A DNA stretch of 25,084 bases from Candidatus Harrisonbacteria bacterium CG10_big_fil_rev_8_21_14_0_10_44_23 (GTDB taxonomy: Bacteria > Patescibacteriota > Minisyncoccia > UBA6257 > 1-14-0-10-44-23): the NCBI GenBank assembly GCA_002773475.1, contig PFBB01000014.1, forward strand, positions 1-25,084. Reading direction: 5' to 3'. Positions 14,938 to 21,377 of this stretch are shown piece by piece. The position numbers and the translations under genes are program-made. Under the pieces are notes generated by a model, which saw only the letters and a program-made list of their open reading frames with translations, ran no database searches and was not told the origin of the DNA. Each line of letters begins with the position of its first letter. The stretch's first letter is position 1.

Positions 14938-15336
14938 ATGGAATACAACCAGCGCCAACTTAAAGTTCCTAGCTTCCTTCGGAAGAAACGAAAGGCTGCT
15001 TCGGGCACCAAAAAGAAACCAAGGAAAAAAGCCGCCAAATCCACAAGACCAGCCGCCTCGTCAAATACTCCCTCCGGCCCAGAAAAAGCCACCTCCACTC
15101 TTCCCATAGGGAAAGTGACTCACTACCTCGAAAATATCCAAGTAGCGATCTTAAAACTAAATCACGAGCTAGAGGTTGGCCAAACAGTTGAATTTCAATC
15201 CGAAGAGCCGTTTGAGCAAGAAATTGAGTCAATGCAGGTGAATAGGGAGGAGATCACTAAAGCTGGCCCCGGCCAATTTATCGGTATTAAAGTAGTAAAC
15301 CGAGTCCAACCCGGTACTATTGTTCTGCTAAAATAA
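14938..15336 (+). CDS. EF-Tu domain-2-like beta-barrel protein with lysine-rich tail
   Basis: A 132-residue protein. The C-terminal ~78 residues (IGKVTHYLENIQVAILKL, LEVGQTVEFQ, FEQEIESMQVNREEITKAGPGQFIGIKV, VQPGTIVLL) match small translation-elongation-factor-like barrel proteins, related to domain 2 of EF-Tu. The family is usually only ~80-90 residues long; here a ~55-residue basic, alanine/proline-rich extension is added (RKKRKA, KKKPRKKAAK). The GTPase domain is absent. It lies 15 nt after the LOG gene and 4 nt before the cupredoxin gene. The tail suggests nucleic-acid or membrane binding; function unknown. Confidence 0.7.
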   Translation: MEYNQRQLKVPSFLRKKRKAASGTKKKPRKKAAKSTRPAASSNTPSGPEKATSTLPIGKVTHYLENIQVAILKLNHELEVGQTVEFQSEEPFEQEIESMQVNREEITKAGPGQFIGIKVVNRVQPGTIVLLK

Positions 15337-15340
15337 TAAT

Positions 15341-15781
15341 ATGAAAAACAACCAACAAAACGGCAACACTACTTTTCTTTGGTTACTTGTCGTCTTCGCC
15401 CTTCTCCTCTTCACGGTTTGGTATACAAATTCTCCCTACTTTAACTTCGGGAAGAAAGATCCCACCCCCGAAGAAGAGGCGGCTTTAATTGCTCAAGGGG
15501 AGGAGCGAATAATTGAAATAACCAACAAAGGATTTGTCCCCGAGATTGTAGAGGTGCACACCTACGATACGGTCACGTTTGTAAATCACGACACCCAAGC
15601 AAGTCACTGGCCAGAGTCAGGCAAGATCGACAAGGACTCCAGCTGCGAGGAGTTTGGCTCACCTCAAGCCCTCAACCCATTTGATCAGTATTCTTACGTA
15701 TTTACCCGAGCCGGATCCTGCAATTTTCACGACAAACTGTTTAGTTTTCCGTTCGGATCAATTCAGATCAGCGATAATTAG
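15341..15781 (+). CDS. membrane-anchored cupredoxin-like protein
   Basis: A 146-residue protein with one N-terminal hydrophobic helix (about 11-28, TFLWLLVVFALLLFTVWY) that acts as a signal anchor, a short linker, and a cupredoxin beta-sandwich outside the membrane (about 60-146). Copper-site candidates are the His in QASHWPES and Cys and His in the SCNFHDK loop. The usual downstream Met or second His of the ligand loop is not evident (FHDKLFSFPFGS), so copper binding may be altered or lost. A further Cys in DSSCEEF may form a disulfide. Similar small cupredoxins are common in Patescibacteria. Its redox partner is not visible. Confidence 0.78.
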   Translation: MKNNQQNGNTTFLWLLVVFALLLFTVWYTNSPYFNFGKKDPTPEEEAALIAQGEERIIEITNKGFVPEIVEVHTYDTVTFVNHDTQASHWPESGKIDKDSSCEEFGSPQALNPFDQYSYVFTRAGSCNFHDKLFSFPFGSIQISDN

Positions 15782-15801
15782 CCAATTACCTTTAGCCGTT
15801 C

Positions 15802-15807
15802 TATAAT
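15802..15807 (+). promoter_or_regulatory. -10 box of the membrane-protein/Clp operon
   Basis: TATAAT exactly 7 nt before ATG 15815, predicting a leaderless transcript. There is no TG extension and no clear -35. Short repeats TTAGCC at 15779-15784 and 15792-15797 lie just upstream. Confidence 0.5.
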
Positions 15808-15814
15808 AAGCCTA

Positions 15815-16162
15815 ATGTTGCGGTTGCTTCGGTATTTAATTTATAGCGGCCTAGAGCGAATAATGGCTTTCGTTGAGCGTTGGTATGTCGCCAGCTTTGT
15901 TTTTGTTTTCCGCTCAACCACCAACCTCCTTGAGAGCATTGATCGAGGTATCGCAGTTAAAGTTAGTTACCATTTCCTTTTTAAGCCGCTCTACGGGCAA
16001 GAAAACTTCACTGGATACGTGTTTGGATTCATATTCCGAGCGGGACGAATAATAGGAGGGTTGCTGGCTTATGCAGTCATCTTAATTATTGCTTCCTTGG
16101 GCTATCTCATCTGGGCAGCCCTCCCAGCATTAATCGTCCTTTGGGGCTTTACTAATAAATAA
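15815..16162 (+). CDS. small membrane protein upstream of the Clp-like ATPase
   Basis: A 115-residue protein of unknown family. It has an N-terminal amphipathic or hydrophobic region (about 23-33, WYVASFVFVF) and two C-terminal membrane helices (about 72-92 and 94-112: GGLLAYAVILIIASLGYLIW, ALPALIVLWGF). It ends one nucleotide before the start of the membrane-anchored Clp-like ATPase, so the two are almost certainly cotranscribed and may form a complex. No enzyme motif is seen. Confidence 0.7.
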   Translation: MLRLLRYLIYSGLERIMAFVERWYVASFVFVFRSTTNLLESIDRGIAVKVSYHFLFKPLYGQENFTGYVFGFIFRAGRIIGGLLAYAVILIIASLGYLIWAALPALIVLWGFTNK

Positions 16163-16163
16163 A

Positions 16164-18668
16164 ATGGCAAAACTGTATTTCAAAAACGAAAGACTACACA
16201 TGGGCATCTCGCAACGCTTTGTTTTGCGGCTCGTTTCGTATCTTGTGTATGCCTCGTTAATGAGCGCCACTCTAATTTTCTTTCTTTCCGATCTTAGTAT
16301 ATTAAACGCTATTTCAATTATCCTCGCGCTATTTCTAATCGATCGAGTGTTGCAACTCAGGTCCGCAAAAAGAAGTATTAAAAAAATACCCATATTCCAC
16401 AAAGCATTAAGCAACAGTGACGCCAGGATTAATACTGCCAACTATGTTCAACCCGGAGCTATCCGAGCGTTTGAAATTGCCCACGACAAAACCCTTCTCC
16501 TTGGGGGTCAGTTTTGTCTCTATCTTGCCCTATTATTGGTTAAAAGGCGCGACATCCAGACCGCTATCAAGCGCCTAGAGGTAGAGCCAGAGCAATTTCG
16601 CCAGAAACTAGAAGCCCTACTAAAAAAGAGCCAAAGCTATAAACCAAAAGAAAAGGAGGTGGATAAAGAGATAAAGAAACTTGGAATAGAGGCTTTTAGG
16701 CAGGCCAAGAAAAATCAAAGAAAATACATCGAGCCAGCAGACCTTTTTGCGGCGATTGTCAGTCTCTCCCACCCGGGGATAGACAGACTGCTAACTTTAT
16801 TTGAAATAAGCGAGCAAGACCTCCAGATCGCCACCATCTTCTCCACCAGCAGATTAAAAAACCTTTTAAGATTTTCTCCTCGACCAAAAAGAATTCGCCA
16901 CCGCACCGTCAATCGCGCTTGGACATCCCGCCCCACACTTCAGTTAGATCGTTATGCACTAGACCTAACTGATGTCGCTCGGCAGGGGAGGGACGCTCTT
17001 CTAATCGGACACGAGGAAGAATACGATAGACTACTAGATGTCCTATCCAAGCCAGCTCAGGCCAACGCTCTACTAATTGGAGAAGCTGGAGTGGGGAAAG
17101 ACGCTGTCATTATCCATCTAGCCAGCCAGATAATCGCTGACCAAGTCCCCAAACCGCTCTTCGACAAAAGGATCGTCTCTCTCGAAATCGGATCCCTTCT
17201 TTCTGGGGCGCAGGAGGGCGAGCTAGAGAAAAGGTTAAATCAAATCACCCAAGAAATAATTATCGCTGGAAACATAATCCTATACATACCCGACATCCAT
17301 AACTTATTAAAGGGAACTGGCCAAGCCAACCTTCTTGCCGCTGACATACTGACCCCGATCATTAACGAGGGAAACTTCCCAGTTATCGGAGCAAGCTACC
17401 CAAACGAATATAAAAAATACATCGAGGAGGACAGCGCCTTTTCCGCCAACTTCGAAGTAATCCGAGTCCAGGAAATGGAAGAAGAGGAAGCCGAGCGGCT
17501 TTTAACTCTGAAAAGCTTAGTTTTAGAGTCTGAGCAAGAGGTTATAATAACCTTTGCCTCGATTAAAAAAGCCACCCAAATAGCTCATCGATACTTCCGG
17601 CAAAAACCCCTACCCGCTAGCGCGGAAGACCTTCTTTTAGAGGCTATCGCTGATCTTCGGGGAAGAGGAGAAACAATTTTAAAAGCTGAAAACATTATCT
17701 TAACTGCTGAGAAAAAGACCAACATCCCGCTTCAGGCCACCAAAAAAGAAGAAAAAGACCAACTTCTCAATTTAGAGGAATTAATTCATGAGCAATACAT
17801 TAATCAAGACGAAGCAGTAATTGCTGTGAGCAACGCCCTGAGAGAGTATCGAAGTGGGCTCAACCACTCTGATGGACCCATATCTACATTCCTCTTCACC
17901 GGTCCAACCGGAGTAGGTAAGACTGAGCTATCCAAAATCCTCGCCAAAATCCAATTCGGGGACAAAAACGCCATGACCCGTTTAGATATGAGCGAATATC
18001 AAACGAAAGAGTCTATTCAGCAGTTAATTGGCTCACCCGACGGCCAAAGTGGCGGCACCCTAACCGAGGCGGTTAAGGATAGGCCCTACAGTATCATCCT
18101 TCTAGATGAATTCGAAAAAGCCCACCCCGACCTACTCAATCTTTTCTTGCAGGTCTTTGACGACGGACGCCTAACCGACAGCTCCGGTAGAACAGTAAGT
18201 TTTCAAAACACCATCATCATCGCCACTAGCAACGCTCATTCAGAAATGATTAAGGAGGAGATAGAAAAAGGCGCAGCAATAAGCTATATTGAAGAACAAC
18301 TCAAAAAGCGACTCCACGAATACTTTAAGCCGGAGCTTATCAATCGTTTTACTAAGATAGTAATATTTAAGCCACTAAGCTGGCAGTCCTTGTTAGAGAT
18401 ATCAAAACTACATCTGGACCGATTAGCCATAACGCTTAAAGAGAAGCACTCTTTAAGCGTCTCCATAGAGGATAGCGCGGTTAGTGCGATTGCCACTTTA
18501 GGAAATGACCCAGTTTATGGCGCGCGACCACTCGAAAGAGCCATTAAGGAGAACATCAACTCCGTCCTAGCTAAGAAAATTCTAGCGGAAGAGCTGGGCA
18601 GAGGAGACAGCTTAACTATTCGCTACCAAGATAAAGAATTTATTTTTGAAATCAAAAAACATGAATAA
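16164..18668 (+). CDS. membrane-anchored Clp/Hsp100-like AAA+ ATPase with degenerate first ring
   Basis: An 834-residue double AAA+ protein related to ClpA/B/C unfoldases. Two predicted membrane helices near the N terminus (about 18-40 and 43-63) would anchor it in the inner membrane; a helical Clp-N-like region follows (about 95-240). NBD1 is degenerate: Walker A is GEAGVGKD (306-313; Asp replaces Thr/Ser) and Walker B reads LYIPDIHNLL where relatives have FIDELHTL. NBD2 is intact: GPTGVGKT (580-587), LLDEFEKAHPD (D648, E649), TSNA sensor, GARPLERAI. No long ClpB middle domain and no IGF-type ClpP-docking loop are seen, so it may remodel membrane proteins without a ClpP partner. It sits between a small membrane protein and a Nudix gene. 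Confidence 0.85.
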   Translation: MAKLYFKNERLHMGISQRFVLRLVSYLVYASLMSATLIFFLSDLSILNAISIILALFLIDRVLQLRSAKRSIKKIPIFHKALSNSDARINTANYVQPGAIRAFEIAHDKTLLLGGQFCLYLALLLVKRRDIQTAIKRLEVEPEQFRQKLEALLKKSQSYKPKEKEVDKEIKKLGIEAFRQAKKNQRKYIEPADLFAAIVSLSHPGIDRLLTLFEISEQDLQIATIFSTSRLKNLLRFSPRPKRIRHRTVNRAWTSRPTLQLDRYALDLTDVARQGRDALLIGHEEEYDRLLDVLSKPAQANALLIGEAGVGKDAVIIHLASQIIADQVPKPLFDKRIVSLEIGSLLSGAQEGELEKRLNQITQEIIIAGNIILYIPDIHNLLKGTGQANLLAADILTPIINEGNFPVIGASYPNEYKKYIEEDSAFSANFEVIRVQEMEEEEAERLLTLKSLVLESEQEVIITFASIKKATQIAHRYFRQKPLPASAEDLLLEAIADLRGRGETILKAENIILTAEKKTNIPLQATKKEEKDQLLNLEELIHEQYINQDEAVIAVSNALREYRSGLNHSDGPISTFLFTGPTGVGKTELSKILAKIQFGDKNAMTRLDMSEYQTKESIQQLIGSPDGQSGGTLTEAVKDRPYSIILLDEFEKAHPDLLNLFLQVFDDGRLTDSSGRTVSFQNTIIIATSNAHSEMIKEEIEKGAAISYIEEQLKKRLHEYFKPELINRFTKIVIFKPLSWQSLLEISKLHLDRLAITLKEKHSLSVSIEDSAVSAIATLGNDPVYGARPLERAIKENINSVLAKKILAEELGRGDSLTIRYQDKEFIFEIKKHE

Positions 18669-19149
18669 TCAAAAAGACAACAAAGGGATAAACGAAAAAG
18701 GAGGGAAAGTAATATCTGCAGGAATGATCGTATTTAGAAACGACGAAGAGGGACGCAAGTTCCTCCTTCTTTATCATGGTCGCGATTACTGGAATTTTCC
18801 CAAAGGCAAGCTCGAGAGCGAAGAGAAGAGCCGGGCTGCTGCCCTTCGCGAAGTAGAAGAAGAAACTGGTCTCAAAGAGACAGAGCTAAAAATCTGCGGC
18901 AACTTTCGGACACACGAAAAGTTTTATTATCGGTCTGGAAAGAAGAACATCCTAAAAATCGTAATTCTTTTCTTAGCTGAAACCAAGAAAAGCCAAATTG
19001 TGCTATCGGTCAAAGAACACGAAGGCTATGGATGGTTTAAATTATCCGAGGCAAAAAAGATGCTTTCTAAACACAAAGATAGTGTGAAAATAATAGAGAG
19101 AGCCAATCGTTACCTAAGCAATCAACAGAGAAAGGAAAAGAAGAAATAA
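18661..19149 (+). CDS. Nudix hydrolase
   Basis: A pyrophosphohydrolase of the Nudix family, 162 residues from ATG 18661. The Nudix box GKLESEEKSRAAALREVEEETGL is complete, with the REVEEETG metal-binding core. The WNFPKGKLE context and overall size resemble diadenosine-polyphosphate or related NTP hydrolases (MutT/Ap4A-like), but the substrate cannot be fixed from sequence. ATG 18661 overlaps the stop of the Clp-like gene by 8 nt; an in-frame TTG 15 nt upstream is less likely. The C terminus is lysine-rich. It ends the operon at a terminator shared with rplT. Confidence 0.88.
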   Translation: MNNQKDNKGINEKGGKVISAGMIVFRNDEEGRKFLLLYHGRDYWNFPKGKLESEEKSRAAALREVEEETGLKETELKICGNFRTHEKFYYRSGKKNILKIVILFLAETKKSQIVLSVKEHEGYGWFKLSEAKKMLSKHKDSVKIIERANRYLSNQQRKEKKK

Positions 19150-19195
19150 AAAACCGCCCTTGGGCGATCCGTTAGGATTTAGCCCGGCGGTTTTT
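19149..19195. terminator. bidirectional terminator between the Nudix gene and rplT
   Basis: AAAAACCGCC (19149-19158) pairs with GGCGGTTTTT (19186-19195); GGGC (19162-19165) can pair with GCCC (19182-19185) inside. A-rich and T-rich ends make it work on both strands for the two convergent operons. Confidence 0.85.
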
Positions 19196-19538
19196 ATTTC
19201 ACTCTCTCTACAATCTTTTTAAATATCTCCGGCTGATGCTCCGCTAGGTCGGCCAAGCTCTTTCTGTCTAAGCCGATATTGTTCTTCTTCAGGACGTTGA
19301 TGAAGTAGGAGTAGCTCATCCCTTCTCGCTTTGTACCAGCTGAGATCTTGGTTTGCCAAAGCCTTCTAAAGTTTCTCTTCTTCTGCTTTCGGCCAACAAA
19401 CATATTGCTCCAAGAGTGAAGGATTGCCTCTTTGGCCAATCTCTCCTTACTCTTCCTACCCCAACGAAAACCCTTTGTGGCTTTCAATATCTTTCGGCGT
19501 CTTTTTAGTGAGGTGGTTCCTCTTTTAACTCTTGGCAT
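19194..19538 (-). CDS. rplT: large-subunit ribosomal protein bL20
   Basis: Early 23S rRNA-binding assembly protein of the 50S subunit. The 114-residue product has the bL20 signature: MPRVKRGTTSLKRRRKILK, AKGF-like KGFRWGR, RKQKKRNFRRLWQTKI and a C-terminal domain with NIGLDRKSLADLA. It is the last gene of the infC-rpmI-rplT cluster, 13 nt after rpmI. In other bacteria bL20 represses its own operon by binding the leader; the hairpin at 19753-19765 is the only leader structure visible here. Confidence 0.96.
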   Translation of the reverse strand: MPRVKRGTTSLKRRRKILKATKGFRWGRKSKERLAKEAILHSWSNMFVGRKQKKRNFRRLWQTKISAGTKREGMSYSYFINVLKKNNIGLDRKSLADLAEHQPEIFKKIVERVK

Positions 19539-19551
19539 ATTCTTCGATTAT

Positions 19552-19737
19552 CTAAATTCTTACTCCTTCTTGGCGCAAGGCTCTTCGATCACTAGCATGC
19601 AAGGAGGTTCGCTTTTTCATAGAATGCTTACTCTTTTGGCTCTTTTTAGAACGAAAATGCCCGGTTCCCATCTTGCGCCGCAAGACCTTGCCGGTTTTCG
19701 TAACTTTAAATCTCTTTTTTATCGTATCCTTCATCAT
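19552..19737 (-). CDS. rpmI: large-subunit ribosomal protein bL35
   Basis: Small basic 50S protein of about 60 residues. It reads MMKDTIKKRFKVTKTGKVLRR, then GTGHFRSKKSQKSKHSMKKRTSL, the typical bL35 pattern. Two ATG codons in tandem (19737 and 19734) could serve as the start. It has a strong promoter of its own at 19773-19801, so rpmI-rplT can be transcribed without infC. Confidence 0.93.
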   Translation of the reverse strand: MMKDTIKKRFKVTKTGKVLRRKMGTGHFRSKKSQKSKHSMKKRTSLHASDRRALRQEGVRI

Positions 19738-19742
19738 ATCTA

Positions 19743-19765
19743 AAAAATAACCGCCCCTTCAGGGC
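19743..19765 (-). promoter_or_regulatory. 5'-terminal hairpin of the rpmI-rplT mRNA
   Basis: On the minus strand GCCC-TGAAG-GGGC (19753-19765) is followed by GGTTATTTTTT, just before the start codon. Because the -10 box ends at 19773, transcription should start about at the first base of this hairpin. It may be an mRNA-stabilising cap structure, an attenuator, or a bL20-binding target. Confidence 0.5.
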
Positions 19766-19772
19766 AAAGGTG

Positions 19773-19801
19773 ATAATAACAAAAGCCCCACCTCACGTCA
19801 A
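19773..19801 (-). promoter_or_regulatory. promoter of rpmI-rplT
   Basis: Minus strand -35 TTGACG (19796-19801), 17-nt spacer, -10 TATTAT (19773-19778). Confidence 0.75.
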
Positions 19802-19844
19802 CACCCATCTCTCAAAACCAGCATCCAACAGCCCGAAGCTGGGT

Positions 19845-20390
19845 CTATTTCTTTATCGCCACCACTGCGTTTATACCACCCCGAGACCCCCGTCCTCTAG
19901 ATAAAACCGTATGATCTGGGTTGATTAGAGTCAGAAACTCCTCCAATTTATTTCTAGCAAAGTCCATGTTTTTGTTTTCTCTACCCCTTAAGCGCATCAA
20001 TATTTCCACCCGATTTCCTTCGGCCAAAAACTTATCAGCCCGTTTCACCTTGGTTTCAAGATCGTGTTGCTGTGCCCGAACGCTTATTTGCACCTGCTTT
20101 TGCCCCGAGCTCTTTTGTTGGCTTCTCTGCTTCTTAATCTTCTTTTCCTCCTGGTAGCGCCATTTATCAAAACTAATAATCTTCGCCACTGGCGGCTTAG
20201 CTTGGGCGGCAATCAAAACCAAATCAAGCCCCGCCTCTTTAGCCTTGGCAAGAGCAGCTTCGCGACTAAGCAGTCCCAGATTCTCATTATCAGATCCAAC
20301 CACCATCAGTTCCTCAATTCTAATCTGATCATTAATGACCGAATTAATAGTTGGTTTTGGCTTAGCAAATTTTCTTGGTCCGCGTCTCAA
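19845..20390 (-). CDS. infC: translation initiation factor IF-3
   Basis: Binds the 30S subunit, keeps subunits apart and checks start-codon/initiator-tRNA pairing. The 181-residue protein has the N-domain (INSVINDQIRIEELMVVGSDNENLGLLSREAALAKAKEAGLDLVLI... PPVAKIISFDKWRYQ), a lysine-rich linker, and the C-domain (ISVRAQQHDLETKVKRADKFLAEGNRVEILMRLRGRE). The start is a TTG at 20388-20390 with no ribosome binding site. Rare start codons are usual for infC because IF-3 itself discriminates against them, giving autoregulation. The first gene of the infC-rpmI-rplT group, 104 nt downstream of ssrA. Confidence 0.95.
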   Translation of the reverse strand: MRRGPRKFAKPKPTINSVINDQIRIEELMVVGSDNENLGLLSREAALAKAKEAGLDLVLIAAQAKPPVAKIISFDKWRYQEEKKIKKQRSQQKSSGQKQVQISVRAQQHDLETKVKRADKFLAEGNRVEILMRLRGRENKNMDFARNKLEEFLTLINPDHTVLSRGRGSRGGINAVVAIKK

Positions 20391-20412
20391 GGTGAAATAG
20401 GTTAATTATTAA

Positions 20413-20433
20413 GCTAAAGATAGCAACTTTAGC
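20413..20433 (-). promoter_or_regulatory. hairpin between ssrA and infC
   Basis: Perfect 7-bp stem GCTAAAG/CTTTAGC with a 7-nt loop, read on the minus strand just before infC. It is followed by an AT-rich but not U-only tract, so it is either a weak ssrA terminator or a leader element of infC. Confidence 0.4.
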
Positions 20434-20493
20434 CGCAAAAGCAAAGCCTTTAAAAAAACAGCCCCATAAACAAGTCGTTTAATAAAAGAATTC

Positions 20494-20817
20494 GGTGGAA
20501 GTGGGGGTATTGAAACCCCGTCCAAAAGGCTCGGATTACAAATATCTACAAGCTTAGTTTTAGTTAGGGCCTAAAACAGCCACAGTGAGCTCAAAGTTTC
20601 GGCTAATTTGACGAGCTCAAAGCAATTTAGCCTACCCTCTCAATATGACACCGCGAACCCACCTTAAGAGGAGAGGTGGAGCGATGGCCTACGGCTAAAT
20701 TTATGCGTAGGCTAGAGCAACATTTCTGTTAGCAATTCTAAGATGAACCAGTTTAATGAGTTAATTCAGCTCAGCTTGCAACTTGTAAAAGAACAATTTG
20801 TCGAAACTTACACTCCC
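20494..20817 (-). ncRNA. ssrA: transfer-messenger RNA (tmRNA)
   Basis: Rescues stalled ribosomes with SmpB. The 5' end GGGAGTG (20811-20817) pairs with CACTTCC (20497-20503) as the tRNA-like acceptor stem, followed by discriminator A and CC-G, so the full CCA is not encoded. GTTTCGACA follows the 5' stem as in other tmRNAs. The tag frame runs from resume codon GCT (20733) to TAA (20701) and encodes ANRNVALAYA; the stop lies in the loop of a 7-bp helix GCCTACG/CGTAGGC (20687-20712). The T arm (20504-20519) has TTCAATA flanked by GGGG and CCCC with one extra base. The RNA is about 322 nt. It lies 36 nt after smpB on the same strand, with a small hairpin between that may guide processing. Confidence 0.92.
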
Positions 20818-20853
20818 GTACTCTGCTACCGCAGAAGACGATAGTTTAAGTTG

Positions 20854-21297
20854 TTAGCGGATGATTCGTTTTTCTCGCCTTTCAAAATCTCGTTTTTTGA
20901 TACTGTCTCTTTTGTCGATCTTCTTTTTACGCTTAGCTAGACCTATCTCTAACTTGATTTTGTTGCCCTTATTATATACCGAAACTGGTATCACTGTCAA
21001 GTTGCTTCCCTCTTTGGCTTTTATTATCTCTGCTATTTCTTTTTTGTGCAGCAATAATTGGCGAGTGCGGCTGGGATCATAGCCTTCGGGAGTGTTGTTG
21101 GGTTGGTAGGGTTGGATTTGAGCATTGAGAAGCTGGGCGGAGCCATCTTGAACAACAACAAAGGCCCCGTCTAGGATCATCTTCCCGGCTTTAATGGCTT
21201 TGACTTCGTGTCCCGTCAGAGAAATACCGGCCTCAAACTTCTCCGATATCTGATAATCAAAGCTGGCTTTTCGGTTTTGAGTATAGGGTTTTGCCAT
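20854..21297 (-). CDS. smpB: tmRNA-binding protein SmpB
   Basis: Binds the tRNA-like part of tmRNA and places it in the A site of stalled ribosomes. The 147-residue protein has the SmpB pattern: QNRKASFDYQISEKFEAGISLTGHEVKAIK, DGAFVVVQDG, the PYQPNN segment, and TRQLLLHKKEI, GLAKRKKKIDKRDSIKKRD in the basic C-terminal tail that enters the mRNA channel. The gene directly precedes ssrA on the same strand, joining both parts of trans-translation. The promoter puts the transcript start at about the ATG. Confidence 0.96.
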   Translation of the reverse strand: MAKPYTQNRKASFDYQISEKFEAGISLTGHEVKAIKAGKMILDGAFVVVQDGSAQLLNAQIQPYQPNNTPEGYDPSRTRQLLLHKKEIAEIIKAKEGSNLTVIPVSVYNKGNKIKLEIGLAKRKKKIDKRDSIKKRDFERREKRIIR

Positions 21298-21303
21298 ACG
21301 CTT

Positions 21304-21332
21304 AGTATGCTGTCTGCCTTAGTAAAATGCAA
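21304..21332 (-). promoter_or_regulatory. promoter of smpB-ssrA
   Basis: Minus strand -35 TTGCAT (21327-21332), 17-nt spacer, -10 CATACT (21304-21309), only 6 nt before ATG 21297, predicting a leaderless mRNA. Divergent from argS. Confidence 0.6.
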
Positions 21333-21336
21333 TTTT

Positions 21337-21371
21337 ATACTTGATACTTGATACTGAATATTAGATACTAT
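21337..21371 (+). repeat. ATACTTG heptamer array ahead of argS
   Basis: ATACTTG (21337-21343), ATACTTG (21344-21350), ATACTGA (21351-21357), ATATTAG (21358-21364), ATACTAT (21365-21371), then CTAGGT and ATG 21378. The array is open in frame with argS from 21348, which makes the coding region look longer than it is. Several units resemble -10 boxes. Confidence 0.85.
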
Positions 21372-21377
21372 CTAGGT

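Noticed and set aside
18646..18660. TTG start for the Nudix gene
   Set aside because: ATG 18661 gives a normal protein and a typical short overlap with the upstream stop.
21348..21377. Longer ArgRS N terminus
   Set aside because: The added residues are encoded by the heptamer repeat array and do not resemble ArgRS.
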